From assembly GCF_001112925.1 (NCBI RefSeq), contig NZ_CPYD01000005.1:248001-312000 (forward strand): 64,000 nucleotides of DNA. Direction: 5' to 3'. Positions 38,777 through 52,141 of the stretch are shown here, piece by piece. Under the pieces are notes generated by a model. It was not told the origin of the DNA and did no database searches. It saw nothing but the letters and a program-made list of their open reading frames with translations. The DNA is from Yersinia nurmii (GTDB lineage Bacteria > Pseudomonadota > Gammaproteobacteria > Enterobacterales > Enterobacteriaceae). Positions within the stretch are counted from its first letter, which is position 1. Each line of letters starts with the position of its first letter. The position numbers and the translations under genes are program-made.

Positions 38777-38803
38777 AAAGGGCCAGATAATGTCTGGCCC
38801 TTT
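38777..38803. terminator. Terminator between convergent plsB and ubiA
   Basis: Perfect 11-base stem AAAGGGCCAGA / TCTGGCCCTTT with a TAATG loop, A- and T-tracts on both sides. Confidence 0.88.
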
Positions 38804-38823
38804 CTATTTGTATCATTTGGGGT

Positions 38824-39699
38824 TTAATTCAATGACCAATAACTCAACAGAATGCCAAGGAACAGAACCAAACCAACATAATTATTATTCAGAAAAGCCT
38901 GGAAACAAGGTTCGCGCTGACGTTTAGCAATCATTTTCTGCTGATGAATAAATAGAGCGCCGGCTAATAAAACTGACCAATAGAACGCCCCGCCTAAATG
39001 CATCAGATAACCGATAGCCACCATCAATAACAATGTAGCCAGTTGCAGTAACCCAACGATGAGACGGTCATACTGACCGAATAGAATAGCCGTGGATTTG
39101 ACGCCAATTTTCAGGTCATCGTCCCGATCTACCATTGCATACAGCGTGTCATAAGCGACGGTCCAGCAAATATTCGCCAACAGCAATAGCCAGCATACTA
39201 ACGGTAGGCTTTCGCTTACGGCGGCAAAACCCATTGGAATAGACCAGCCAAACGCCGCGCCGAGTACCACCTGTGGCAAGTTGGTTACCCGCTTCATAAA
39301 GGGATAAATCCAGGCCAGCACCAGCCCCACGAGAGATAACCAAATGGTCATACTGTTTAAGGTCAGAACCAGCCCGAACGAAATTAGCACCAGTACGCCA
39401 AACAGGATTTTGCTTTCTTTTTCGCTCACGGCTCCGCTGGGCAATGGCCGTGAAGCGGTGCGCTTTACGTGTCCATCGATTTTACGATCGGCGAAATCAT
39501 TCACCACACAGCCTGCGGCACGCATCATAAACACGCCCAGCACGAACACGACCAGAATTTTGGCATCAGGAATACCGCGTCCTGCCAGCCATAACGCCCA
39601 TAATGTTGGCCACAGTAATAGCAATGAACCAATAGGCTTATCAATTCGCATCAAACGGCAATAGGCGCGCCATTTGCTTTGAAGAACACTTCCATCCAA
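38824..39699 (-). CDS. ubiA: 4-hydroxybenzoate polyprenyltransferase
   Basis: Membrane enzyme that prenylates 4-hydroxybenzoate in ubiquinone synthesis. 291 aa, about nine membrane helices. The two Mg-diphosphate motifs are NDFADRKID (about residues 72-80) and DRDDDLKIG (about 195-203). The start is TTG at 39699, with GGGAGG 8 bases upstream; the protein then aligns from its first residue with E. coli UbiA. The only nearby ATG is out of frame. It follows ubiC by 30 bases, so the two form an operon. Confidence 0.95.
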   Translation of the reverse strand: MDGSVLQSKWRAYCRLMRIDKPIGSLLLLWPTLWALWLAGRGIPDAKILVVFVLGVFMMRAAGCVVNDFADRKIDGHVKRTASRPLPSGAVSEKESKILFGVLVLISFGLVLTLNSMTIWLSLVGLVLAWIYPFMKRVTNLPQVVLGAAFGWSIPMGFAAVSESLPLVCWLLLLANICWTVAYDTLYAMVDRDDDLKIGVKSTAILFGQYDRLIVGLLQLATLLLMVAIGYLMHLGGAFYWSVLLAGALFIHQQKMIAKRQREPCFQAFLNNNYVGLVLFLGILLSYWSLN

Positions 39700-39729
39700 T
39701 TTATTTACCTCCCAAATCTTTGGTCATAT

Positions 39730-40245
39730 TCACACCCTGGAAAGCTGATATAACGGTGACGCTGGCAAGAAAACTTCCGTTAGCAACAGGGGTTTCCCAG
39801 ACAGGCGTAAAAGTGAGCGACGCGCCCAAAGCTTTTCCTGTAACCCGGTTTGGATATAGTCTCGCGTCAGAGCATCGCCGCTGAACAGATAGCGGCCTAG
39901 AGGCACCGTCCCCAGATCCACCAGCGCACGATCGGAGCCAGAAAGGGTTTCTTCTGGTACCACCGTCCGCCCCAATAACCAAGGCTGAGCATCACCGTAC
40001 AAAATAACTTCTCGCAACCAGTAACGCTGGCTTACCGGCAAATGCTCTGCTTCTTCACCCAGTTCATCGCGAGTAATAAAACATTCCAGCTTTGGTTCGA
40101 TATGTACCCGTTGGCAATGTTGCTCAAAACGGCGGGTCATCGACCCCAACTCCATCAGCCAATCGGCAATATCGGCACTGAGATTAGGCTGCTCAATAGA
40201 ACGCCATTGAATAGGTTTTAGAATTGATACCTCGCCGTGTGACAT
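39730..40245 (-). CDS. ubiC: Chorismate pyruvate-lyase
   Basis: Makes 4-hydroxybenzoate and pyruvate from chorismate, the committed step of ubiquinone synthesis. 171 aa from the ATG at 40245 (GGAG box). Conserved [33 protein letters not shown] and the lid/end segment [21 protein letters not shown]. The open frame extends 37 codons upstream with no box. It resembles recalled Yersinia UbiC closely, including the extended N-terminus relative to E. coli. Confidence 0.94.
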   Translation of the reverse strand: MSHGEVSILKPIQWRSIEQPNLSADIADWLMELGSMTRRFEQHCQRVHIEPKLECFITRDELGEEAEHLPVSQRYWLREVILYGDAQPWLLGRTVVPEETLSGSDRALVDLGTVPLGRYLFSGDALTRDYIQTGLQEKLWARRSLLRLSGKPLLLTEVFLPASPLYQLSRV

Positions 40246-40510
40246 TCGGCTCGCTCCCGCCGGGGATACATCTGGCTCCCCGCAATTGGTCAACATGCGG
40301 CTATTGTAGCGCAGAAAGCTCTTGGGGTAACACGTCGAGTAGCATCTGATGATCATAACGACAACAGTGAGTTAACTGCGTCACATTCGCACAATGCATA
40401 AGGTAAATTGATTTAATTAAGAGAAATAAGGTTGAGGAAGGAAAGAACGCGATAACCCTCATAAATCATCGCCAAAGATGTCGCAGATAAAATCAGTCGG
40501 GGTATACATT

Positions 40511-40542
40511 CGTGCGCGAACTAAATCGTGCGCAAACTAAAT
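40511..40542. repeat. Two-copy 16-base tandem repeat
   Basis: CGTGCGCGAACTAAAT is followed at once by CGTGCGCAAACTAAAT, one mismatch. It is in the 520-base non-coding gap between ubiC and malM (40246-40765). Confidence 0.7.
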
Positions 40543-40594
40543 TCCACACGCACAGTAACAGCCATCATCAATACCAAAGTGTAGCGAACAGAGT

Positions 40595-40670
40595 CAATTT
40601 GGGTACGGACAGCGCGGAAAAATCGGAGCATACACGAAGTACGTGAAGATTCTGAGCACAGCCCAATGCT
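40595..40670. repeat. Possible dispersed repeat unit in the ubiC-malM gap
   Basis: A GC-richer segment with imperfect inverted arms (TTTGGGT...CAGCGCGG on the left, GAGCACAGCCCAA on the right) around a core with ACGAAGTACGT. Its look recalls intergenic repeats I remember from other Yersiniaceae and Pectobacteriaceae. I could not check copies. Confidence 0.3.
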
Positions 40671-40708
40671 AAAATGGCAAAGCGCAGTCGCCCCCATAGA
40701 CCACAAAG

Positions 40709-40732
40709 AAAAAAGGTGCGCCACGGCGCACC
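40709..40732 (-). terminator. malM (malK operon) terminator
   Basis: GGTGCGCC / GGCGCACC, an almost closed palindrome, followed by six U on the minus strand. Confidence 0.88.
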
Positions 40733-40765
40733 AATCATCCAGCCACATACGGCAGCGCTGGGTAT

Positions 40766-41674
40766 CTAGCCCTTGCCTTTGACGCTGCCAATAAAGGTTT
40801 GACGCGCGGAGGTTGAGCCTAGTTTTTCCGCTTCATTCAGCAGTTTCAGCGCTTTATCCACATCGCCCGCTTTTATCGCATCTTTGATCGCCTGATTGAA
40901 ATAGCTTTCGGTATCGTTAAGCATTGGCTCGGTCGGTTTACTCACCGGAGCCGGTACTGCTGCCACTACGGGCTGAGTATTTCCGACCACGACTGGTGCG
41001 GGCGCGGCTGGCTGAGTGAAGCCAATCATAATGTTGCCCATGCTTTGTTCCGCAGTGGCTTTAATTTTCAGCACGCCAGTCGGCGCATGAGTGGCGATAG
41101 GATCGGGAATATTCGGTACTGCGTTACCTACGCCTTGGGCATAGGCTTTGGCCGGATCGAGCAGTTGGGTCGTTTTTGCCAGATCCTGTTTGGTGGTGTA
41201 CACCAGCAAGTAGATTTGTTTTTGGCCTAATGCCGGCGTCAGTTTCAGTACACCTTCAAGGCGGTCGAAACTCATGATTCCGGCTTTTTCATAGGTAAAA
41301 TAGCTGGCTGGATAGTAGGCCGCCGGGCGCATTTGTTCGTCCAGCACCACGACGCTTGGGGAGTAGAGTTTATTATCCACCACCTGACTACTCAGCGTGA
41401 TTTCCATCGAACCGCGATCGGCTGGCAACGCGAAAGCGGCTACCGCTCCTTCAATTTCACCCTGAGAGATATGCGGGCTGGCGTTGGTCAGTTTGATTTC
41501 CTGCGACGCCGGTGGAACCAACGGTTGCCACGGTAAGCTTTGTAAAGTCGATGGACTAATGCTCGGTGCAACCGAAACATTGGCCGGAGAAATAGTGGAA
41601 GTGGCCTGCACTGCCAGCGGCGCAGTCAAACCCAAGGCCAGAGACAAACAGAGTGACAGCAGATTCTTTTTCAT
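40766..41674 (-). CDS. malM: Maltose regulon periplasmic protein
   Basis: 302 aa (E. coli 306). Signal peptide MKKNLLSLCLSLALGL with cleavage near residue 24 (VQA). Ala/Pro-rich periplasmic protein of unknown function, always last in the malK-lamB-malM operon. The C-terminal helix-turn-helix pair (SYFNQAIKDAIKAGDVDKALKLL pattern) resembles a tetratricopeptide-like unit. Separated from lamB by a strong hairpin that should reduce its expression. Confidence 0.93.
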   Translation of the reverse strand: MKKNLLSLCLSLALGLTAPLAVQATSTISPANVSVAPSISPSTLQSLPWQPLVPPASQEIKLTNASPHISQGEIEGAVAAFALPADRGSMEITLSSQVVDNKLYSPSVVVLDEQMRPAAYYPASYFTYEKAGIMSFDRLEGVLKLTPALGQKQIYLLVYTTKQDLAKTTQLLDPAKAYAQGVGNAVPNIPDPIATHAPTGVLKIKATAEQSMGNIMIGFTQPAAPAPVVVGNTQPVVAAVPAPVSKPTEPMLNDTESYFNQAIKDAIKAGDVDKALKLLNEAEKLGSTSARQTFIGSVKGKG

Positions 41675-41816
41675 TGTTATACCCTCATAGATTGAGCGTC
41701 AGCGCTAACTCCGCACGGGCAAGGTCGGCAAAGTTAACCAATCCATAACCCTTTATCTTTCAATCGACTGTAAGGTGGCGATGTGAAATCTATCGGGTTA
41801 TCACTTGATCTTGTTT

Positions 41817-41850
41817 TAAAAAATCAAACAGCCGCCCCGAAGGACGGCTG
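41817..41850 (-). terminator. Attenuating terminator between lamB and malM
   Basis: Minus-strand stem CAGCCG...CGGCTG with an inner CC-TTCG-GG tetraloop and a following U-rich run. Its position means only part of the transcription from lamB reaches malM. Confidence 0.8.
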
Positions 41851-41861
41851 CGTCACTGCTG

Positions 41862-44305
<2,444 letters not shown>

Positions 44306-44313
<8 letters not shown>

Positions 44314-45313
44314 GCGTTACTCCTTTGCTTGCGCAAACAACTTTTTCATGTGAATCCGATTGAAGAAAAATGGCGGAAGCAAAACCCGGCATAACCCAGC
44401 GATGACTCCCAGCACTCTGATGACTTTCTCTCTGCGCGCCGTGCCGCCATGCCACTGGCAAGGTTGCCTCGGACGGCGTCGCCGTCTGAGTATAAGGCTG
44501 CAAATTAATCAGCGCCTCAACACATTGATCTTGCTGGGTAATAAATAATCTGATTACGCCATTCTGCTGGCTGATTTCAGCCAGTTGCCCTTGTTGAATT
44601 ACCGACTGACGGCGTAGAGCCAGCAAGGTTTGGCAGAAGCGTAGGGTGGAATCAGGATCCTGCTGCTGGCGGCTGATGGCCATAGCGCGATGTTCAATGG
44701 CCACACGCTGATACCAATGAATTTCTCCGGCCGTCGCCTGCTCTGGCGCTTCATGCCACGGCATCGGCGTCTGTGCACCTTGAGGTTCCTGTAGCGAGGC
44801 GGCATGAGGCAAGCCCAGCTCTTCCCCTTGGTACAGAGCTATAGGTGCGGGCAATAGCGCCAGCAAGGTAAGAAAAGCGTCCGCGGAACGAAGATCTCCC
44901 TGCCCCCAGTTGCTCACCACCCTTGGCCGCTCAGCGTCGCCGGTGCTCCACACGGACTGAGAAAGCGTGGCTCGACGCTCGGCCAATACCGCCACCAGTT
45001 TTTCCGAACTGAAGGGCACTACCTGCTGAGCCAAGGCGCCTTGCAATAGCGGTTGCTGTAACGCCTCAGAGCCTGTCTTGGTCTGTGGGTTAATCCACAC
45101 AGCCAGACCTTGCTCAGCTAACCGCTGGGCCGTCTGCTCGCAGGGTTGCATATCCTGTGGCACCACCAGCCCATCAATCGATAAGGCATTCAGATAAGTC
45201 AGTGCTCCTAACAGGCCGCGATAATCCCCCATACCGTCGCCGTTTCCGTCACGGAAACTGATCGGGTGAACCCGATACAACGTAGGATGAGGAACGGCAC
45301 GCGCTGGCAACAT
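44306..45313 (-). CDS. Shortened GH13 (alpha-amylase family) protein without catalytic residues, first gene of the malK operon
   Basis: 335 aa, against about 550 for oligo-1,6-glucosidases. Residues 11-50 match the GH13 start ([22 protein letters not shown], then a LTYL-N-L-SIDG helix). The barrel segment from about residue 75 to 120 is strongly cut down, so the nucleophile Asp and acid Glu regions are missing. Region IV, normally SNHD, reads VVSNWGQGD (132-140). The conserved end of the barrel is kept: [10 protein letters not shown] and [10 protein letters not shown] (181-190), then a C-terminal beta domain. It is therefore predicted to be inactive as a glucosidase but may bind maltodextrin or a partner. 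AGGA box; 8-base overlap with malK. The intact frame argues against a decaying gene. Confidence 0.8.
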
Positions 45314-45515
45314 AGTCCTGGCCCTGCAAACAGTGGTTAAAATTGATGCTGTTGATACTGCGGGAGTGCCGCAATTTGGTAATCATCCGTAACAAAGTTT
45401 TTCATGGGGGAGGAGATGGGAGGATGAGAGAGGTAAGGGGGTAAGCGAAAGTTCCCACCGAAAGACAAATTCGTGATCCTGCTTACAAATTTCGACCGGT
45501 ATTTTTGTGGCTAAC

Positions 45516-45531
45516 CCCACAGAATAGGCAG
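45516..45531. promoter_or_regulatory. CRP-like site 1 in the mal control region
   Basis: TGTGGCTAACCCCACA: symmetric TGTGG-N6-CCACA, differing from the CRP consensus by one base in each half. Confidence 0.45.
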
Positions 45532-45534
45532 CAG

Positions 45535-45550
45535 TGTTAACTGGGTCACA
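45535..45550. promoter_or_regulatory. CRP-like site 2 in the mal control region
   Basis: TGTTAACTGGGTCACA: one perfect half (TCACA) and one with a single mismatch, right 6-base spacing. Confidence 0.55.
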
Positions 45551-45751
45551 ATAACCTTGTCGGGGGCGTAGAAGGGGGGAGGATGAGACTGTGTCCGGTT
45601 GTGACCCAATATGACAGCGTACTAAATTGCAGCGCACCCACATTATGACGCTGTCGCTGCCACCTCGCACTGTGACTCACAGCTACCCGATAAGCGGCTA
45701 TTGATTCACACGAAAGTCGGTGCCCACAAAATTGGATAAAAGGATTGGATT

Positions 45752-46963
45752 ATGACTCACAGTTTCATGAAGTCTGGCGTTGGTAAGACCGCTCGAGTCC
45801 TGGCGCTTTCCGCGCTGACCACGCTGGTACTTTCCTCTTCCGCTTTTGCCAAAATTGAAGAAGGTAAGCTGGTTATCTGGATCAATGGCGATAAAGGCTA
45901 TAACGGTCTGGCAGAAGTGGGTAAAAAATTCGAGAAAGATACTGGTATTAAAGTCACTATCGAACATCCAGATAAACTGGAAGAGAAATTCCCGCAGGTT
46001 GCGGCCACTGGCGACGGTCCTGACATTATCTTCTGGGCTCACGACCGTTTCGGCGGCTACGCGCAATCCGGCCTGCTGGCCGAAGTCCATCCATCCAAAG
46101 CCTTCCAAGACAAACTGTTCCCATTCACTTGGGACGCGGTGCGTTTCAACGGTAAGCTGATCGCTTACCCAATCGCGGTGGAAGCGCTGTCGCTGATTTA
46201 TAACAAAGACATTATTAAAGACGCGCCGAAAACTTGGGAAGAAATCCCCGCGCTGGATAAAGAACTGCGGGCCAAAGGCAAAAGTGCCATCATGTGGAAC
46301 CTGCAAGAACCCTACTTCACCTGGCCGGTTATTGCCGCTGACGGCGGTTATGCCTTCAAGTTTGAAAACGGCATCTATAACGTGAAAGACGTCGGCGTTA
46401 ACAATGCCGGAGCCAAAGCTGGCCTACAATTCATCGTCGATCTGGTGAAAAACAAGCATATCAATGCCGATACTGACTACTCCATCGCAGAAGCCGCTTT
46501 TAACAAAGGCCAAACCGCGATGACCATCAACGGCCCGTGGGCATGGTCAAATATCGACAAGAGTAAAATCAACTACGGCGTCACGCTATTACCGACTTTC
46601 CACGGCCAGCCGTCTAAACCTTTCGTCGGAGTATTAAGTGCCGGTATCAACGCCGCCAGCCCGAATAAAGAGTTAGCCACTGAATTCCTGGAAAACTACC
46701 TGTTGACCGACCAAGGCTTGGCTGAAGTCAATAAAGACAAGCCGCTGGGCGCCGTGGCACTGAAATCCTTCCAGGAGCAACTGGCGAAAGATCCGAAGAT
46801 TGCCGCCACCATGGATAACGCCACTAAAGGCGAAATCATGCCGAATATCCCGCAGATGAGTGCATTCTGGTATGCCACTCGCAGCGCGGTATTGAACGCA
46901 ATCAATGGTCGCCAAACTGTAGAAGCCGCATTGAACGATGCCGCGGCTCGTATTACCAAGTAA
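45752..46963 (+). CDS. malE: Periplasmic maltose-binding protein
   Basis: Binds maltose and maltodextrins and delivers them to MalFGK2, and to the Tar chemoreceptor in E. coli. 403 aa. Signal peptide cleaved after residue 33 (SSSAFA then [17 protein letters not shown]). Ligand residues in [25 protein letters not shown] and the conserved FWYATR are all present. AAGGA 8 bases before the first ATG; a second in-frame ATG at codon 6 is possible. Confidence 0.97.
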   Translation: MTHSFMKSGVGKTARVLALSALTTLVLSSSAFAKIEEGKLVIWINGDKGYNGLAEVGKKFEKDTGIKVTIEHPDKLEEKFPQVAATGDGPDIIFWAHDRFGGYAQSGLLAEVHPSKAFQDKLFPFTWDAVRFNGKLIAYPIAVEALSLIYNKDIIKDAPKTWEEIPALDKELRAKGKSAIMWNLQEPYFTWPVIAADGGYAFKFENGIYNVKDVGVNNAGAKAGLQFIVDLVKNKHINADTDYSIAEAAFNKGQTAMTINGPWAWSNIDKSKINYGVTLLPTFHGQPSKPFVGVLSAGINAASPNKELATEFLENYLLTDQGLAEVNKDKPLGAVALKSFQEQLAKDPKIAATMDNATKGEIMPNIPQMSAFWYATRSAVLNAINGRQTVEAALNDAAARITK

Positions 46964-46981
46964 CGGCTCTGCTCGTTAAAG

Positions 46982-47000
46982 GGGCACGGAGTCCGTGCCC
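46982..47000 (+). terminator. Hairpin between malE and malF
   Basis: GGGCACGG / CCGTGCCC around AGT, no U-run. Such a stem likely protects the abundant malE message from 3' decay and lowers malF expression, as REP elements do at this place in E. coli. Confidence 0.65.
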
Positions 47001-47075
47001 TGATAAATTCTTCACGTCAGATCGCAGTGCTGTAGTCGCCACAGAATGGCCAAATAGTCACAAAAGGGACCCGTT

Positions 47076-48653
47076 ATGCAGTTATCCCAAACCGAAAATT
47101 ATGGACGCAAAAAGAAAGTCGCCTGGTGGCAGAGTGATGCGCTGAAGTGGCTGGCGATTGGCCTTATCAGCCTGTTTACCTGCTATCTGATCATATTAAT
47201 GTATGCGCAAGGTGAATATCTTTTTGCCATAGTGACGCTGATTCTGGTTAGTCTTGGGCTGTACGTGTTTGCCAATCGTCGCGCCTATGCTTGGCGCTAT
47301 GTTTACCCCGGCGTGGCCGGTATGGGGCTATTCGTCCTGTTCCCGCTGATTTGTACCATCGCCATTGCCTTTACCAATTACAGCAGTACCAACCAGTTAA
47401 CCTTTGAGCGGGCGCAATCCGTATTAATGGATCGTCAGTTCCAGACCGGAAAAACCTACGGCTTCGGCCTCTATCCTGCGGGCGATCAATGGCGTTTACA
47501 ACTCACCACGCCGGATAGCGATCAACCTTTGATATCTGAGCCTTTCAGCCTCGATGGGCTGAGCGAGCAGCGAATTAACGTCGCTCCGGCCAACGCTGAA
47601 GCTCAGGGTGAACGCGCCTCTTTGCGAGTGATTACCCAAAACCGTCAGGCGCTAAACCAATTGGTTGCGGTATTGCCTGATGGCGGCGAACTGCGCATGA
47701 GTTCACTGCGCCAATTCGCCGGAACCAGCCCGCTGTATGCGCTTGGTGCAGACGGCAAAGAGCTGATTAATAAGCAAACAGGCGTTATTTACCGACCCAA
47801 TATTGCAGAAGGCTTTTATCAAGCCGTCAACGCCGATGGTCAGTGGGAAAATGAAAAACTCAGCCCCGGCTTTACCGTCACTATTGGCTGGAAAAACTTC
47901 CTGCGCGTGCTGCACGATGAAGGCATCCAAAAACCGTTTATCTCAATCTTTATCTGGACCATTATTTTCTCGGTTCTGAGCGTGACCTTTACCGTCGCCG
48001 TGGGCATGGTACTGGCATGCGTCGTGCAATGGGACGCATTGAAAGGCAAAGCAATTTACCGAGTGATGCTGATTCTGCCCTATGCGGTACCCTCCTTTAT
48101 CTCCATTTTGATTTTCAAAGGGTTATTCAACCAAAGCTTCGGTGAAATCAACCTGATGCTGAGCCATCTGTTTGGTATCAAACCGGCGTGGTTTAACGAT
48201 CCTCTGACCGCCAAGAGCATGATTTTAATCGTCAATACTTGGCTGGGTTATCCCTACATGATGATTCTATGCATGGGATTATTGAAAGCCATCCCTGACG
48301 ATTTATACGAGGCTTCCGCAATGGACGGCGCCGGGCCGTGGCAGAACTTCACCAAAATCACCTTCCCACTGCTGATAAAACCGCTCACGCCCCTGATGAT
48401 CGCTAGTTTTGCCTTTAACTTTAACAACTTCGTATTGATTCAGTTATTAACTAACGGCGGCCCGGACATGATCGGCACCACGACGCCTGCGGGGTACACG
48501 GACTTGCTGGTCAACTACACCTACCGAATCGCCTTTGAAGGCGGCGGCGGGCAGGACTTCGGCCTCGCGGCGGCAATTGCCACCCTGATTTTCATATTGG
48601 TAGGCGCGTTAGCGATACTGAATCTGAAAGCCAGCAAAATGAATTTTGATTAA
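47076..48653 (+). CDS. malF: Maltose ABC transporter permease MalF
   Basis: 525 aa (E. coli 514). Two N-terminal membrane helices, the large periplasmic P2 loop (about residues 105-285) that contacts MalE, then six helices. The EAA loop [23 protein letters not shown] (about 408-430) docks with MalK. A GGAG-like box is weak before the ATG at 47076. Followed by malG after 13 bases. Confidence 0.96.
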   Translation: MQLSQTENYGRKKKVAWWQSDALKWLAIGLISLFTCYLIILMYAQGEYLFAIVTLILVSLGLYVFANRRAYAWRYVYPGVAGMGLFVLFPLICTIAIAFTNYSSTNQLTFERAQSVLMDRQFQTGKTYGFGLYPAGDQWRLQLTTPDSDQPLISEPFSLDGLSEQRINVAPANAEAQGERASLRVITQNRQALNQLVAVLPDGGELRMSSLRQFAGTSPLYALGADGKELINKQTGVIYRPNIAEGFYQAVNADGQWENEKLSPGFTVTIGWKNFLRVLHDEGIQKPFISIFIWTIIFSVLSVTFTVAVGMVLACVVQWDALKGKAIYRVMLILPYAVPSFISILIFKGLFNQSFGEINLMLSHLFGIKPAWFNDPLTAKSMILIVNTWLGYPYMMILCMGLLKAIPDDLYEASAMDGAGPWQNFTKITFPLLIKPLTPLMIASFAFNFNNFVLIQLLTNGGPDMIGTTTPAGYTDLLVNYTYRIAFEGGGGQDFGLAAAIATLIFILVGALAILNLKASKMNFD

Positions 48654-48666
48654 GGAGGAGATGCAG

Positions 48667-49557
48667 ATGGCCATGGTTCAACCTAAATCCCAGCGTTTGC
48701 GTCTATTGGGCACCCATTTTCTGATGCTCTGCTTTATCGCGCTGATTATGTTCCCGTTATTGATGGTTATTGCCATTTCACTGCGACCTGGTAATTTTGC
48801 TACCGGCAGCCTGATTCCCGACCAGATCTCGTGGGAGCACTGGAAGCTGGCATTGGGGATGAGCGTGACTCACGCCGATGGCAGCGTGACGCCGCCGCCA
48901 TTCCCCGTAATGTTGTGGTTGTGGAACTCCATTAAGATCGCAGTGATTACCGCCGCCGGTATTGTCACTCTTTCCACCACCTGCGCCTATGCCTTTGCTC
49001 GTATGCGTTTCAAAGGAAAAAGTAGCCTATTGAAAGGGATGCTGATTTTTCAGATGTTCCCTGCGGTATTGTCACTGGTTGCGCTGTATGCGTTGTTTGA
49101 CCGACTCGGCCAATATTTACCGTTTATTGGACTGAATACCCATGGCGGCGTGATTTTTGCCTATATGGGCGGCATCGCGCTGCACGTTTGGACCATTAAA
49201 GGCTATTTTGAAACCATCGATAACTCGCTGGAAGAAGCCGCCGCGCTGGATGGTGCGACGCCGTGGCAAGCATTCCGATTGGTGCTGCTGCCGTTGTCGG
49301 TGCCAATTCTGGCGGTGGTATTTATCCTATCGTTTATTGCCGCCATTACCGAAGTGCCGGTGGCCTCTCTATTGCTGCGAGATGTGAACAGTTACACGCT
49401 AGCGGTCGGAATGCAGCAATATCTCAACCCACAAAACTATCTGTGGGGTGATTTCGCTGCGGCGGCAGTCCTGTCGGCCATTCCAATTACCGCAGTGTTC
49501 CTACTGGCACAGCGCTGGTTGGTGGGCGGATTAACCGCTGGCGGGGTGAAAGGTTAG
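48667..49557 (+). CDS. malG: Maltose ABC transporter permease MalG
   Basis: 296 aa, the exact E. coli length, starting [13 protein letters not shown] after a strong GGAGGAG box; seven upstream in-frame codons overlap malF and are not conserved. Six membrane helices; the EAA loop [22 protein letters not shown] contacts MalK. The C-terminal tail ends LTAGGVKG as in E. coli, the segment that reaches into MalK. Confidence 0.97.
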   Translation: MAMVQPKSQRLRLLGTHFLMLCFIALIMFPLLMVIAISLRPGNFATGSLIPDQISWEHWKLALGMSVTHADGSVTPPPFPVMLWLWNSIKIAVITAAGIVTLSTTCAYAFARMRFKGKSSLLKGMLIFQMFPAVLSLVALYALFDRLGQYLPFIGLNTHGGVIFAYMGGIALHVWTIKGYFETIDNSLEEAAALDGATPWQAFRLVLLPLSVPILAVVFILSFIAAITEVPVASLLLRDVNSYTLAVGMQQYLNPQNYLWGDFAAAAVLSAIPITAVFLLAQRWLVGGLTAGGVKG

Positions 49558-49571
49558 CCAGAATCGTTTTG

Positions 49572-49606
49572 CTGGTGCAGGTGTCTGTGTCGGGTGACTG
49601 CACCAG
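49572..49606 (+). terminator. malEFG operon terminator
   Basis: CTGGTGCAG / CTGCACCAG, a perfect 9-base stem with a 17-base loop just after the malG stop. U-run absent. Confidence 0.6.
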
Positions 49607-49708
49607 TAGGTTACAAAGCATGCCACTGCTTACTTTGCTGTAATTTCCTCTGGTACTGTGTCTTTATGGCGGCCTATATGGCCGCCATTTTTTATGCCTA
49701 CTCTTGGT

Positions 49709-50116
49709 TTACTCTCGTTTTAGCCGCTCGGTATTGGCCAGATATAACGTCACCACCAACAGCAGAATTGACGCCGAATACATCAGCGTATCAATAGGAT
49801 TCTCGTGATCGACAATAATCAGCCGGATAATGGCGGTTATTCCGATATAGATAAAATAGCGTAATGGGAAGTGATAACCTGATTCAAAGTACTTCACTAT
49901 CAACGCGATAAATTCGAAGTACAGGAAGTAGATCACTATTCCTTCGATCAATTTATAGGATGAGGTTTCCTGATTGTTGGTAAACAAAACCTGCCCAAGA
50001 TGAAACGTCTCTTTAATCAGAAAGACCACCAAAATAGCGGCCAACGCGATCAAACCAACGTTTAATAAACGCTGTAGATTTTTAGCTATCCATTGAGAAC
50101 GCGAATTTTTCGCCAT
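49709..50116 (-). CDS. psiE: Phosphate-starvation-inducible protein PsiE
   Basis: 135 aa inner-membrane protein with four hydrophobic helices; E. coli PsiE is 136 aa. Family signature [18 protein letters not shown] (about 63-80) and [19 protein letters not shown]. Induced by phosphate starvation in E. coli; function unknown. Convergent with malG, as in E. coli where xylE lies nearby (absent here). Confidence 0.93.
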   Translation of the reverse strand: MAKNSRSQWIAKNLQRLLNVGLIALAAILVVFLIKETFHLGQVLFTNNQETSSYKLIEGIVIYFLYFEFIALIVKYFESGYHFPLRYFIYIGITAIIRLIIVDHENPIDTLMYSASILLLVVTLYLANTERLKRE

Positions 50117-50178
50117 AAATACACCCAGAGAAAATAAGGAAACAGTCTGAGGCTAGCACAAGGCCCAGCTTCGGACCG

Positions 50179-50208
50179 AAAAAAGGCCCCTTACATCAGT
50201 AAGAGGCC
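50179..50208 (-). terminator. pgi terminator
   Basis: GGCC-CTTAC / GTAAG-GGCC stem with one internal mismatch and a 4-base loop, followed by six U on the minus strand. Confidence 0.85.
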
Positions 50209-50246
50209 AATAATAAGCACGGATCAATGAGCTTTAGCGCTCTAGC

Positions 50247-51905
<1,659 letters not shown>

Positions 51906-52141
51906 CTAGGCTTAAGGATAATGAAACGAATGCGTTAATTGTATCCTGTTAACCTGTGATTGAGATCTCTTTTCTTGCGATAGGTAATAACTCTCGCTCA
52001 GAAAAAATCCCCTTTCCCTTTTTAAGGACAAAGTTCCTATACTTCAGGATAACAACCTGTTACTGAGGTTGTGTAACTGTCACAGGTATGTGGCAGATTA
52101 AAACATACCCACTTTTGCTTAAGATTAAAAAGGTTGTCGCT

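Larger units (their letters stand above)
45314..45751. promoter_or_regulatory. Divergent malK-operon / malEFG control region
   Basis: 438 bases with no supported gene. Core MalT motifs GGA(G/T)GA occur at 45409-45414, 45422-45427, 45578-45583 and 45581-45586 on the plus strand and as TCATCC at 45383-45388 on the other. Two CRP-like sites lie between the two groups. This is the arrangement of the E. coli malEp-malKp region (MalT sites at both ends, CRP in the middle), stretched in length. Confidence 0.75.

Noticed and set aside
40521-40748. 75-codon minus-strand ORF between ubiC and malM
   Set aside because: It includes the malM terminator and the tandem repeat and has no ribosome site.
45383-45670. 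95-codon minus-strand ORF in the mal control region
   Set aside because: It covers the MalT and CRP motifs; composition is that of regulatory DNA and there is no start signal.
45662-45684. TGTGACTCACA as a CRP site near malE
   Set aside because: The two half-sites are too close together (one base instead of six between TGTGA and TCACA).
49594-49797. 67-codon plus-strand ORF after malG
   Set aside because: It lies across the end of psiE on the other strand, lacks a ribosome site, and has no recognisable features.
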